Made by a program: the position numbers and the translations under genes. DNA of 64,000 nt from Neorhizobium huautlense (GTDB lineage: Bacteria; Pseudomonadota; Alphaproteobacteria; Rhizobiales; Rhizobiaceae), in contig NZ_PVBM01000019.1 in the NCBI RefSeq assembly GCF_002968575.1, positions 1 through 64,000 of the forward strand, read 5' to 3'. How positions within the stretch are numbered: position 1 is the first letter of the stretch; each line of letters opens with the position of its first letter. The notes beneath the pieces were generated by a model. That model was not told the origin of the DNA, ran no database searches, and saw only the letters and a list, made by a program, of their open reading frames with translations. Shown here one piece after another: positions 27,242-35,877 of the stretch.

Positions 27242-28186
27242 TCAGCCAAGAATGGCAGCGAGCGCGGCATCGATATCGGCCGGCGCGTTGACGGCAACGC
27301 CGGAAATATTCTTGTCGATGCGGCGGGCAAGGCCTGTCAGAACTTTTCCCGAGCCGATCTCGTAAAGCGTCGTGACGCCATTGGCGCCGAACCACTCCAC
27401 CGTTTCGCGCCAGCGCACCTGGCCGGTCACCTGGGTGACGAGCAGCGTGGCGATCTCATTGGCGTCGTAGACCGGAGCAGCGCGCACATTGGCGACGACT
27501 GGGACGACCGGGTTCTTCTTCTCGACCTTGTCCAACGCGTGACGCATCGCGTCCGCCGCAGGCGCCATCAGGTCGCTGTGGAAGGGTGCGGAGACCGGCA
27601 GCATGATGGCCCGCTTGGCGCCCTTTTCGGTCGCAAGCGCCGCAGCCTTCTCGACTGCCGCCTTGGAGCCGGAGATAACAAGCTGCCCGCCACCGTTGTC
27701 GTTGGCGATCTGGCAGACGCCATCCTGGCGGGCCTCGGCGCAGACCACTTCCACATCGCCATGTTCGAGGCCGATGATCGCGGCCATGGCGCCCGCGCCC
27801 ACGGGCACTGCGCTCTGCATCGCGTCGCCGCGAATACGAAGCAGCTTTGCGGTATCGGCAAGCGAGAAGGTGCCGGCGGCGCAGAGTGCGGAATATTCGC
27901 CGAGCGAATGGCCAGCGACATAGGCGACCTTGTCGGCGAGCTTCAGACCGCGGGCTTCCATGACGCGCATGGCGGCAATCGAAACGGCCATCAGCGCCGG
28001 CTGGGCATTGGCCGTCAGCGTCAGCGTTTCCTCCGGGCCATTCCACATGATATCGGAGAGTTTCTGGCCGAGCGCTTCATCGGCCTCTTCGAAGACGGCG
28101 CGGGCTTCGGGATAGGCTTCCGCGAGGTCTTTCCCCATGCCGACGGACTGGCTGCCCTGTCCGGGGAACGTGAATGCGATGCTCAT
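27242..28186 (-). CDS. fabD: Malonyl-CoA:ACP transacylase
   Basis: 314 residues. GQGSQ near the N-terminus and the nucleophile Ser94 in GHSLGEYSA identify FabD, which loads malonate onto ACP. Normal length. ATG 28186 (MSIAFTFPGQGSQ) is used; an upstream in-frame extension to 28225 is rejected because the fold begins at MSIAF. First gene of the fabD-fabG-acpP-fabF-mltG-yicC-gmk run; the promoter should lie in the 161-base gap before the divergent aldo/keto reductase. Confidence 0.96.
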   Translation of the reverse strand: MSIAFTFPGQGSQSVGMGKDLAEAYPEARAVFEEADEALGQKLSDIMWNGPEETLTLTANAQPALMAVSIAAMRVMEARGLKLADKVAYVAGHSLGEYSALCAAGTFSLADTAKLLRIRGDAMQSAVPVGAGAMAAIIGLEHGDVEVVCAEARQDGVCQIANDNGGGQLVISGSKAAVEKAAALATEKGAKRAIMLPVSAPFHSDLMAPAADAMRHALDKVEKKNPVVPVVANVRAAPVYDANEIATLLVTQVTGQVRWRETVEWFGANGVTTLYEIGSGKVLTGLARRIDKNISGVAVNAPADIDAALAAILG

Positions 28187-28347
28187 CGGTGGTTTCCTTC
28201 CCGTATGTTTTGCCTCTCCATTCACATTTGAGCCCGGAGTGTCAAGGGCGAGGCGGCTTTCGGGACCTTTTACGGCCCCTTCTCCCCTTGCGCTCTATCA
28301 AATCCTGCTTAGAGTGCCGCCGACTTTTCAGGACGGGATTTTACTCC

Positions 28348-29391
28348 ATGCAATATAAGCGACTCGGACGAACGGATATCTCCGTATCGGAAATCTGCCT
28401 TGGCACGATGACCTGGGGCACCCAGAACTCCGAAGCCGAAGCCCATGAACAGATGGACTACGCCGTCGGCAAGGGCGTCAACTTCTTCGATACCGCCGAA
28501 CTTTATCCGACGACGCCCGTAAGCCCGGAAACCTACGGCCGCACCGAGGAAATCATCGGCACGTGGCTCAAGAAGAGCGGCAAACGCAAGGATCTGATCC
28601 TCGCCTCGAAGGTTGCCGGAAGCGGCCGCCCGCATATCCGCGGCGGACGCGAGATCGGCGCCGAAACCATCCGCGAAGCCGTGGATGCCAGCCTCAAGCG
28701 CCTGCAGACCGACTATCTCGACCTTTACCAGATCCATTGGCCAAACCGGGGCACCTTCCATTTCCGCAACTCCTGGACCTTCGATGCCTCGGCCCAGGAC
28801 CGGGAAAAGGCTCGGGCGGAAATTGCCGAAATCCTGGAAACCCTTGGCGGACTGGTCAAGGACGGCAAGGTCCGCGCCGTCGGCCTTTCAAACGAAAGCG
28901 CCTGGGGCACGCTGAAATACCTGCGGCTCTCAGAGGAGAACGGCCTGCCGCGCGTCGCCTCGATCCAGAATGAATACAACCTTCTCTACCGGCAGTTCGA
29001 TCTCGATCTGGCCGAAGTCGCCCACCACGAGGATGTCGGGCTGCTGGCCTATTCCCCGCTTGCGGCAGGTCTTCTCACCGGCAAGTACCAAGACGGTTCA
29101 AGGCCGACCGGTTCCCGCGCGACGATCAACGGCGACCTCGGCGGCCGCCTGACGCCCTATCAGGAACCAGCCGTAAAGGCCTATCTCGAGCTCTCCGCCA
29201 AGCACGGCCTCGATCCTGCCCAAATGGCGCTCGCCTTCTGCCTGTCACGGCCGTTCATGGCCTCCGTCATCATCGGCGCCACGAAGATGGAGCAGCTTCA
29301 GCGCGACATCGCTTCGGCGGATGTCAAGCTTTCCGATGACCTGATGAAGGAAATCGCGGCGATCCACCGGCAATATCCGATGACGCTGTAG
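28348..29391 (+). CDS. Aldo/keto reductase
   Basis: 347 residues. The N-terminus MQYKRLGRTDISVSEICLGTMTWG, the catalytic Asp and Tyr in FFDTAELYP, Lys in LASKVAG and His in YQIHWPN are the AKR tetrad. NADPH-binding residues lie near the C-terminus (VIIGATKMEQL). The insert after the active-site histidine and overall similarity suggest the Tas/NADP(H)-dependent AKR group of E. coli, though the substrate is unknown. Single gene, divergent from fabD, with a GC-rich inverted repeat just after its stop. Confidence 0.92.
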   Translation: MQYKRLGRTDISVSEICLGTMTWGTQNSEAEAHEQMDYAVGKGVNFFDTAELYPTTPVSPETYGRTEEIIGTWLKKSGKRKDLILASKVAGSGRPHIRGGREIGAETIREAVDASLKRLQTDYLDLYQIHWPNRGTFHFRNSWTFDASAQDREKARAEIAEILETLGGLVKDGKVRAVGLSNESAWGTLKYLRLSEENGLPRVASIQNEYNLLYRQFDLDLAEVAHHEDVGLLAYSPLAAGLLTGKYQDGSRPTGSRATINGDLGGRLTPYQEPAVKAYLELSAKHGLDPAQMALAFCLSRPFMASVIIGATKMEQLQRDIASADVKLSDDLMKEIAAIHRQYPMTL

Positions 29392-29399
29392 CAATGCCC

Positions 29400-29443
29400 G
29401 GGCCGGAGGACATCTACCTCCAATGGGCAACTTGCTCCGGCCC
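29400..29443 (+). terminator. Stem-loop after the aldo/keto reductase gene
   Basis: GGGCCGGAG (29400-29408) and CTCCGGCCC (29435-29443) are exact inverted repeats 8 bases after the stop, with a 26-base loop that itself contains short pairing. An A-run, and no T-run, follows, so the signal would be better on the minus strand or act as an RNA-stabilising hairpin. Confidence 0.45.
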
Positions 29444-29496
29444 CGAAAAAGGCAGCTAATCGGGCTCCTCCATACCTGGAGCGATGCGCTGAAGCC

Positions 29497-29772
29497 ATGC
29501 AATCCGTTGTTCACCGAAGAGAGTTCATCCGGCGTCGGAAGCAACTTAAACTGACGCAAAAGGAACTTGCCTCGGAACTGGATCTGCCCTCGGACGAGCT
29601 GCGCAAGCTGGAAAGGGGTGACCAGCCAGTGCGCAGGCTTCACCTTCTGGCACTCGACCAGCTCAGACTGGAGGCGGCCGTGAAGGATTCCGGCCTTGTC
29701 ACCGCCGCGATGCTTTTGAATGCCGAGCAGCTGCTGGAAAGTGTCGGCTACCGGGTCATCCGAACTCAATGA
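29497..29772 (+). CDS. Small XRE-type helix-turn-helix protein
   Basis: 91 residues. RREFIRRRKQLKLTQKELASELDLPSDELRKLERGDQPV (about 7-45) matches the XRE/Cro helix-turn-helix, with LTQKELASEL and a conserved LERG after the recognition helix. The remaining 45 residues are helical and could mediate dimerisation. Sits alone between the AKR gene and the ribosomal protein operon. A regulator is likely, but its targets are unknown. Confidence 0.75.
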   Translation: MQSVVHRREFIRRRKQLKLTQKELASELDLPSDELRKLERGDQPVRRLHLLALDQLRLEAAVKDSGLVTAAMLLNAEQLLESVGYRVIRTQ

Positions 29773-29816
29773 CAGCAATCAGGTGTCGGGACCTCGCCGG
29801 TTTTTCAACACTCCCC

Positions 29817-29844
29817 TTGCCTTCCCGCCAAAAATCCGTATAAG
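29817..29844 (+). promoter_or_regulatory. Candidate sigma-70-type promoter of the rpsF operon
   Basis: TTGCCT (29817-29822) and TATAAG (29839-29844) are 16 bases apart and resemble rhizobial housekeeping promoters (CTTGAC / CTATAT). It would give an untranslated leader of about 220 bases before rpsF, long enough for attenuation. Within that leader an ATG at 29920 opens a 34-codon frame (MDQRVRASRVSAL...). Assignment is by eye only. Confidence 0.45.
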
Positions 29845-30071
29845 CGCGCTGTTCGAAACACCCGGTCTTCTGGCTGGTGGCTGAACGGAGGGCTGGTTTT
29901 CCCCAACAGGAACGCCGCATGGACCAAAGGGTCCGAGCCTCCCGTGTCTCCGCTCTCGACCGTCTCGATCAAACAACTTTTCTTGCCGGGTCTTGCCCAT
30001 CAAGAGCAGTCGTTGAGGCTTAGCCGCCGAGGTCCGGGTCCGTTCAACCGCAAGAAAAGGCAAAAGCTTAC

Positions 30072-30548
30072 ATGGCTCTTTACGAACACGTATTCCTTGC
30101 CCGGCAGGATATGTCCCCGCAGCAGGTTGATGCCCTCGTCGAACAGTACAAGGGCGTCCTCGAAGCTAACGGCGGCAAGGTCGGGCGCGTAGAAAACTGG
30201 GGCCTCAAGTCCCTCACCTACCGCATCAAAAAGAACCGCAAGGCTCATTACGCTCTGATGGACATCGACGCGCCGGCTGCCGCCGTGCACGAGATGGAGC
30301 GCCAGATGCGCATCAACGAAGACGTCCTGCGCTACATGACGATTGCCGTCGAGAAGCACGAAGAAGGCCCGTCGGCGATGATGCAGAAGCGCGACCGCGA
30401 CGATCGTCCGCGCCGCGATGGCGACGACCGTGGCCCGCGCCGCGAATTCGGCGACCGTCCGCCGCGCCGCGATTTCGGCGACCGTCCGGACCGTGGTCCG
30501 CGTGAAGGCGGCTTCGAGCGCGCCCCGCGCCCGCCGCGTGAAGCGTAA
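30072..30548 (+). CDS. rpsF: 30S ribosomal protein S6 with Arg/Asp-rich repeat tail
   Basis: 158 residues. The first 100 are canonical S6 ([26 protein letters not shown]..., [21 protein letters not shown]). The tail from about 110 is built of short repeats of the form [18 protein letters not shown] and is rich in Arg, Asp, Pro and Gly, so it is probably disordered. S6 pairs with S18 on the 30S platform; rpsR follows at 22 bases. An extended S6 tail occurs in several alphaproteobacteria. In E. coli, S6 C-terminal extension is by glutamate ligation; here an encoded tail replaces it. Confidence 0.97.
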   Translation: MALYEHVFLARQDMSPQQVDALVEQYKGVLEANGGKVGRVENWGLKSLTYRIKKNRKAHYALMDIDAPAAAVHEMERQMRINEDVLRYMTIAVEKHEEGPSAMMQKRDRDDRPRRDGDDRGPRREFGDRPPRRDFGDRPDRGPREGGFERAPRPPREA

Positions 30549-30570
30549 TTGGCTATAAGGAGAAGAAAAA

Positions 30571-30819
30571 ATGGCTGACGTATCCTCCTCTCCGGCTCGC
30601 CGCCCGTTCCACCGCCGCCGCAAGACCTGCCCGTTCTCGGGCGCCAATGCGCCGCGGATCGACTACAAGGACGTGCGCCTGCTGCAGCGCTACATTTCCG
30701 AGCGCGGCAAGATCGTTCCGTCCCGCATCACGGCCGTTTCCCAGAAGAAGCAGCGCGAACTCGCCCAGGCGATCAAGCGCGCCCGCTTCCTCGGCCTGCT
30801 GCCTTACGTCCTGGCGTAA
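30571..30819 (+). CDS. rpsR: 30S ribosomal protein S18
   Basis: 82 residues: [70 protein letters not shown] is typical bS18. The single cysteine in KTCPFSG is conserved in many bS18 proteins. AAGGAG precedes the ATG. Cotranscribed with rpsF; a strong stem-loop at 30831-30860 follows. Confidence 0.98.
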   Translation: MADVSSSPARRPFHRRRKTCPFSGANAPRIDYKDVRLLQRYISERGKIVPSRITAVSQKKQRELAQAIKRARFLGLLPYVLA

Positions 30820-30830
30820 TCTGAACTTTT

Positions 30831-30860
30831 GGACCCGCTGACCCAAGCGTCGGCGGGTCC
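30831..30860 (+). terminator. Stem-loop after rpsR
   Basis: GGACCCGCTGAC and GTCGGCGGGTCC pair over 12 base pairs (one G-U) around a 6-base loop, 12 bases after the rpsR stop. The downstream T-run is weak (ATCTCCCTTT), so it may attenuate and not fully end transcription, allowing some read-through into the DUF2232 gene and rplI. Confidence 0.65.
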
Positions 30861-30982
30861 ATCTCCCTTTCGCGATGGGCGCGGATCGGAAGCTTTCTTA
30901 ATCCCATGTTGGGGATGAAGTGCCTGAGAAACAGATTCAGGCGTGATCCCCTAACTGCTTGACTAAGCAGGACAGCGAGACC

Positions 30983-31957
30983 GTGACGAACAAGATTCAA
31001 ACCGTACTGCCGATCGGCATCATTGCCGGCATTGCCGCGACCCTGCTGGTGCTGGGTGCGAATGCGCAGTCGTCCTTTGCGTCGCTTCTCTACGCCGCTT
31101 CCGCGCTTCCCATTCTGATTGCCGGCCTCGGCTGGGGCAATCGCGCCGCCGTCGTCGGCATCCTGACGGCCGCCCTGCTCGGTTCCGTCCTGGTTTCTCC
31201 GCTTTTTGCGCTCGCCATGGCGTTCTTCACGCTGATCCCCGCCAGCTGGCTTTCGCATCTCGCCAACCTGGCGCGGCCGGCGTCGGAACTCGGCGGCCCG
31301 GACCACCTGATGGCCTGGTATCCGATTTCGGACATTCTTCTGCATCTGTGCGGCCTCGTCACGATCGCCGTCATCGCGCTCGGGATCGCGATCGGTTACG
31401 GCCCGGAACTGACCGACCAGATGGTCGAGGCCATGATCGAGGTGTTCAAAGCCCAGGAGCCTGCCTTCACGGCAGATCCGTCCGCCATGGCGCAGACCAA
31501 GGCAATGATCGTGCTGATGCTGCCGCTGGTGCAGGGCGGCGTCTGGGTCATGCTGCTGTTTGCGGCATTCTATCTCGCCGTTCGCGTGGTTTCGCGCTCG
31601 GGCCGGGCGCTGCGTCCGCGCGAGGACATGCCGTCGGCGCTGCGCATGAACCGGCATGCCATCTTCATCTTCCTCGCCGGTATCGTGCTGACCTTTCTGG
31701 GCGGCGTGCCGGCGATGGTCGGCGCCGTGGTCTGCGGCACGTTCGGCGCCGGCTTCCTCATGGCGGGCTTTGCCTCCCTCCACTTCCGCAGCCAGGGCAA
31801 GGACTGGCGCGTGCCCGTGCTCATTCTTTGCTACCTCTCATCCATGCTTCTCCTGCCGGCGATCGGCATCCTCCTGCTCGGCTTGTCCGACACGCGGCGG
31901 ACGATCGCACTCACGCCGGCGAAGTCTCCTGCCAATCCCAATGAAAACAAGAATTGA
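30983..31957 (+). CDS. DUF2232 (YybS-like) integral membrane protein
   Basis: 324 residues from a GTG start, with eight or so hydrophobic segments (for example about 7-25, 30-47, 54-75, 110-130, 180-202, 225-250 and 280-305). TNKIQTVLPIGIIAG at the N-terminus and the FLGGVPAMVGAVVCG region mark the DUF2232 family. Gene position between rpsR and rplI is conserved in rhizobia, yet no function is established. An upstream TTG at 30959 is an alternative start. 21 bases separate its stop from rplI. Confidence 0.82.
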   Translation: MTNKIQTVLPIGIIAGIAATLLVLGANAQSSFASLLYAASALPILIAGLGWGNRAAVVGILTAALLGSVLVSPLFALAMAFFTLIPASWLSHLANLARPASELGGPDHLMAWYPISDILLHLCGLVTIAVIALGIAIGYGPELTDQMVEAMIEVFKAQEPAFTADPSAMAQTKAMIVLMLPLVQGGVWVMLLFAAFYLAVRVVSRSGRALRPREDMPSALRMNRHAIFIFLAGIVLTFLGGVPAMVGAVVCGTFGAGFLMAGFASLHFRSQGKDWRVPVLILCYLSSMLLLPAIGILLLGLSDTRRTIALTPAKSPANPNENKN

Positions 31958-31978
31958 CTGATCGAAAGGAACTCAACC

Positions 31979-32554
31979 ATGCAAGTCATTCTGCTTGAAC
32001 GCGTACCGAAGCTCGGCCAGATGGGCGAAGTCGTAAAGGTCCGTGACGGTTATGCCCGTAACTTCCTGCTGCCGCAGGGCAAGGCATTGCGCGCCAACGA
32101 CGCCAACAAGAAGCGTTTCGAATCCGAACGCGCTACGCTCGAAGCCCGCAATCTCGAGCGCAAGGGCGAAGCCCAGAAGGTTGCCGAAGTGCTCGACGGC
32201 AAGTCCTTCATCATCGTTCGCTCGGCCGGCGAAACCGGCCAGCTCTACGGTTCGGTTGCCGCCCGCGACATCCTTGAGACGCTGGCTGCCGAAGGCTTCA
32301 ACGTCGGCCGCAACCAGGTCGACCTCAACCACCCGATCAAGACCATCGGCCTGCACAAGGTGACGCTGCACCTGCATGCCGAAGTCGAGATTTCGATCGA
32401 AGTGAACGTTGCCCGTTCGCCGGAAGAAGCCGGCCGTCAGGCCAAGGGCGAAAGCCTCACCTCCGTTGATGCCATCTACGGCGTCGACGAAGACGCTCTG
32501 CGTCCGGAAGATTTCTTCGATCCGGAAGCCGATCGCGACAACGACGAAGAATAA
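31979..32554 (+). CDS. rplI: 50S ribosomal protein L9
   Basis: 191 residues: [36 protein letters not shown] is the L9 N-terminal domain, then a long connecting helix (about 42-75) and the C-terminal domain to about 150. The last 40 residues form an acidic tail ([22 protein letters not shown]) longer than in E. coli L9 (149 residues). AAAGGAA is the ribosome-binding site. Ends with a clear terminator. Confidence 0.98.
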   Translation: MQVILLERVPKLGQMGEVVKVRDGYARNFLLPQGKALRANDANKKRFESERATLEARNLERKGEAQKVAEVLDGKSFIIVRSAGETGQLYGSVAARDILETLAAEGFNVGRNQVDLNHPIKTIGLHKVTLHLHAEVEISIEVNVARSPEEAGRQAKGESLTSVDAIYGVDEDALRPEDFFDPEADRDNDEE

Positions 32555-32575
32555 TCGTCATCGCTTTGCTGTTTC

Positions 32576-32609
32576 AGCCCTCGGCTCACGCCGGGGGCTT
32601 TTTCTTTTT
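32576..32609 (+). terminator. Rho-independent terminator after rplI
   Basis: AGCCCTCGGC and GCCGGGGGCT form a 10-base-pair stem (one G-U) with a 4-base TCAC loop, followed by CTTTTTCTTTTTC. Strong terminator 21 bases after the rplI stop; it separates the ribosomal operon from the TRAP transporter. Confidence 0.9.
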
Positions 32610-32673
32610 CAGCCGATCATCCGCGCTGCTCCGGCTCCGTCCTGGATTATGGCAACAATTTGTCGACCGAAGG

Positions 32674-32702
32674 TTGACAGGCGACGCACGCCTTCTCCAT
32701 GT
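32674..32702 (+). promoter_or_regulatory. Possible promoter for the TAXI-TRAP operon
   Basis: TTGACA (32674-32679) is a perfect -35. At 17 bases' spacing the -10 would be CCATGT (32697-32702), four of six matches to the rhizobial CTATAT consensus. It lies about 28 bases before the TAXI gene. Weak -10, so tentative. Confidence 0.3.
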
Positions 32703-32729
32703 TGCTCGAAACAGGAAAGGGAGCATCCA

Positions 32730-33713
32730 ATGACAATCAGAAAGAAGCTACTTGCGGTGGGCGCCGTCATCGGCCTCGCAGCGGCAGGCGCCGGTTTCGC
32801 CGTCGCCCAATCGCCGGCCTTTTTCCGCATCGGGACGGGCGGCACGGCAGGCACCTATTATCCGATCGGCGGATTGATCGCCAACGCCATTTCCGGCGCC
32901 GGAGACAAGGGTGTCCAGGGCCTCGTTTCGACCGCGGTGGCGTCCAACGGCTCCGTCGCCAATATCAATGCCATCCAGGGCGGCTCGATGGAATCGGGCT
33001 TCACCCAGTCGGATGTCGCCTATTGGGCGCATAGCGGCACCGGACTCTACGAAGGCAAGGGCAAAGTCGAGGATCTCCGCCTGATCGCCACGCTCTATCC
33101 GGAAACCATCCATCTCGTCGCCGCCAAGAATTCCGGCATCAAGTCGGTCGCCGATCTCAAGGGCAAGCGCGTGTCGATCGACGAGCCGGGTTCCGGTACG
33201 ATCGTCGATGCCCGCATCGTGCTCGGCGCTTACGGGCTCACCGAAAAAGATATCAAGGCCGAACATCTGAAACCCGGTCCGGCCGGCGAGCGCCTGCGGG
33301 ACGGCGGTCTCGACGCCTATTTCTTCGTCGGCGGCTACCCGACCGGCGCAATTTCCGAACTAGCGACCTCTTCCGGCATCTCGCTCGTGCCGATCACGGG
33401 ACCGGAAGCGGACAAGCTGCTGTCGGAATACAAGTTCTTCTCGAAAGACACGGTTCCGGCCAGCACCTACCAGGGTGTCGCGGAGACGCCGACTATCTCG
33501 GTCGCCGCCCAGTGGGTCACTAGCGCAAAGCAGCCTGAGGATCTGGTCTATAACATCACCAAGGTGATGTGGAACGACGCAAGCCGGGCAGCGCTCGACG
33601 CCGGTCATGCCAAAGGCAAGATGATCACGCTCAAGAACGCCGTCACCAGCCTCGGCATTCCGCTGCATCCGGGCGCGGAACGCTTCTACAAGGAAGCGGG
33701 CGTCCTGAAGTAA
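32730..33713 (+). CDS. TAXI-family TRAP transporter solute-binding protein
   Basis: 327 residues with a signal peptide (about 1-26, ending GFAVAQ). Next is FFRIGTGGTAGTYYPIGGLIANAIS, the TAXI-family start, and a type-II periplasmic-binding fold with the EPGSGTIVDARIVL motif. The cargo is unknown; studied TAXI systems carry dicarboxylates or glutamate. AAAGGGAG precedes the ATG. The fused permease gene follows after 87 bases, completing a two-gene TAXI-TRAP uptake system. Confidence 0.9.
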   Translation: MTIRKKLLAVGAVIGLAAAGAGFAVAQSPAFFRIGTGGTAGTYYPIGGLIANAISGAGDKGVQGLVSTAVASNGSVANINAIQGGSMESGFTQSDVAYWAHSGTGLYEGKGKVEDLRLIATLYPETIHLVAAKNSGIKSVADLKGKRVSIDEPGSGTIVDARIVLGAYGLTEKDIKAEHLKPGPAGERLRDGGLDAYFFVGGYPTGAISELATSSGISLVPITGPEADKLLSEYKFFSKDTVPASTYQGVAETPTISVAAQWVTSAKQPEDLVYNITKVMWNDASRAALDAGHAKGKMITLKNAVTSLGIPLHPGAERFYKEAGVLK

Positions 33714-33800
33714 CGCGGCAAATTCTGAAAATCATGGAGCGGCGGTCCGCAGCAAGGCAGGCCGCCGCTTTCCGTCCGGGTGAAGGCAAGGAGCATGGAC

Positions 33801-35852
33801 ATGGCGACAGACGGTGACAACAAGATCTCTCCCATGGAGCTGGACGAAGCGAAGGCGCGCGAACTGGAAGAGCAGTTCGATTCGGAAATCCGTTTCCGGC
33901 CGCTCGCGCCGCTGGCTGCCCGGCTCGTCGGCCTGCTGCTCGTCGTCCTTTCGATCTTCCACTATTACACCGCCGGCTTCGGCTTGCTGTCCGAAGTCGT
34001 CCATCGCGGCATCCACCTCTCCTTCGTGCTCGGCCTGATCTTCCTGGTGTTTCCCTTCTCCCGGAAAGGCTACGACGTGCCCACGCAGTCGAGCCTTGCG
34101 CGGCCGCTCGGGATATCGCTGTTCGACTGGGCGCTGGCGATCGGCGCCGTCGTCGCGGTTCTCCATGTGCCTTTCATTCCGCTGGACGACCTCGCTTTCC
34201 GGGTCGGCAATCCGACCACGACAGATGTCGTTCTCGGCGGCCTGCTGGTGCTGGTCCTGCTTGAAGCGACCCGGCGCTCCGTCGGCTGGCCGCTGCCGAT
34301 CATCGCCCTCCTCTTCATGGCCTATTCGATCTGGGGGCCTGCTATGCCCGGCATTCTGGTGCATCCCGGAGCGACCTTCTCGCAGCTCATCAACCACCTT
34401 TATCTGACGAGCCAAGGCATTTACGGCATCGCGCTCGGCGTCGTCGCGACCTACGTCTTCCATTTCGTGCTTTTCGGCGTCTTTGCGACTCGGATCGGCC
34501 TCGGCCAGCTGTTTCTCGACTGCGCCGCGTGGATCGCCGGACGGTATGCCGGCGGCCCCGCCAAGGTATCCATCTTCGGTTCGGCGCTGTTCGGGATGAT
34601 TTCCGGCTCTTCCGTCGCCAACACGGTGACGGTCGGCTCGCTGACGATCCCGGCAATGATCCGGATGGGTTACAAGCGGCCGTTCGCTGCTGCGGTCGAA
34701 GCGGCCTCCTCGACGGGCGGGCAGATCACCCCGCCGATCATGGGGGCTGCGGCCTTCCTGATGATCGAATTCCTCAACCTGCCCTATACGACGATCATCC
34801 TTGCGGCGATCATTCCGGCGTTCATGCATTTCTTCGGAGTGCTGGTGCAGGTGCATTTCGAAGCCAAGCGGAACGGGTTGCGCGGCATGCGGAAAGACGA
34901 GCTGCCCGATCTCAAGGAAGCGTTCAAGCGCGACTGGCCGACCGTCATCCCCCTGGTCGTTCTGATCGGCGTGCTTCTCTCCGGCTATACGCCCTATCTC
35001 GCCGCATTCTGGGGCATCACGCTCTGCATTGCCGTCGGCCTTCTCAATCCCCGGCGGCGCATGTCCTTCACCGACGTGTTCGAAGGTCTGCGTGACGGCG
35101 CCAAATATGCGCTGGCGGTCGGCGCCGCCGCGGCGACAGTCGGCATCATCGTCGGCGTGGTGACGCTGACCGGCGTCGGCTTCAAGATCTCCTTTATCGT
35201 CACGTCGACGGCAGCGCAGATGGCCACCTTCGTCGGAGGCATCCTTCCGGTCGATTGGTTCGGGCCACAAACGCTGACGCTGCTCTTCACGCTGATCATG
35301 ACCGGCGTAGTCTGCATCCTGATGGGGTGCGGCATCCCGACGACGGCGAACTACGTCATCATGGCAACCATCGCCGCGCCTGCACTCGGTATGCTCGGCG
35401 TCGAGCCGATCGTGGCCCATTTCTTCGTCTTTTATTATGGCGTGCTGGCGGACATTACCCCACCCGTGGCACTCGCGGCCTATGCGGCTGCGGGAATGGC
35501 GGGCGCTGATCCTTTCAAGACCGGCAATACCGCCTTCCGGCTTGGACTGGGCAAGATCCTGGTCCCGTTCGTCTTCGTGTTCTCCCCGTCCCTGCTGCTG
35601 GTCACAAACGACTTCACCTGGACCAACTTCCTCATCGCCTTCATCGGCTGCACCCTGGGGATTACCTGCCTCGGCGCGGCGATTTCAGGCTTCATGCTCG
35701 TGCGGACCGCCGCGTGGGAACGCCTGCTTCTCACGGTTGCCGCCGTGCTGCTCGTGGTGCCGGAACTGATATCCTCGCTGGTCGGCGTGGTCCTGATCAT
35801 CCCAGTCCTCGCACGTCAATTCACCGGCTATCGAACAGCGCCCGCCTTGTAG
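33801..35852 (+). CDS. TRAP transporter fused permease (DctQM, TIGR02123 type)
   Basis: 683 residues with about 17 membrane helices. The first third matches the small DctQ-like subunit and the rest the DctM-like large subunit, fused as normally seen with TAXI receptors. Conserved GMISGSSVANTVTVGSLTIPAM and SSTGGQITPPIMGAAAF lie in the M part, with GCGIPTTANYV and VLADITPPVALAAYAAAG toward the C-terminus; these form the sodium-coupled transport core. ATG 33801 has AAGGAG 7 bases upstream; 33795 is the alternative. Convergent with the BTAD gene, which ends 25 bases away. Confidence 0.93.
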   Translation: MATDGDNKISPMELDEAKARELEEQFDSEIRFRPLAPLAARLVGLLLVVLSIFHYYTAGFGLLSEVVHRGIHLSFVLGLIFLVFPFSRKGYDVPTQSSLARPLGISLFDWALAIGAVVAVLHVPFIPLDDLAFRVGNPTTTDVVLGGLLVLVLLEATRRSVGWPLPIIALLFMAYSIWGPAMPGILVHPGATFSQLINHLYLTSQGIYGIALGVVATYVFHFVLFGVFATRIGLGQLFLDCAAWIAGRYAGGPAKVSIFGSALFGMISGSSVANTVTVGSLTIPAMIRMGYKRPFAAAVEAASSTGGQITPPIMGAAAFLMIEFLNLPYTTIILAAIIPAFMHFFGVLVQVHFEAKRNGLRGMRKDELPDLKEAFKRDWPTVIPLVVLIGVLLSGYTPYLAAFWGITLCIAVGLLNPRRRMSFTDVFEGLRDGAKYALAVGAAAATVGIIVGVVTLTGVGFKISFIVTSTAAQMATFVGGILPVDWFGPQTLTLLFTLIMTGVVCILMGCGIPTTANYVIMATIAAPALGMLGVEPIVAHFFVFYYGVLADITPPVALAAYAAAGMAGADPFKTGNTAFRLGLGKILVPFVFVFSPSLLLVTNDFTWTNFLIAFIGCTLGITCLGAAISGFMLVRTAAWERLLLTVAAVLLVVPELISSLVGVVLIIPVLARQFTGYRTAPAL

Positions 35853-35877
35853 CGAATCAACCAGCACGCGCCTGACG

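Noticed and set aside
33732-35420. A 562-residue minus-strand frame
   Set aside because: Antisense of the TRAP permease; His/Arg/Glu-rich with no fold.
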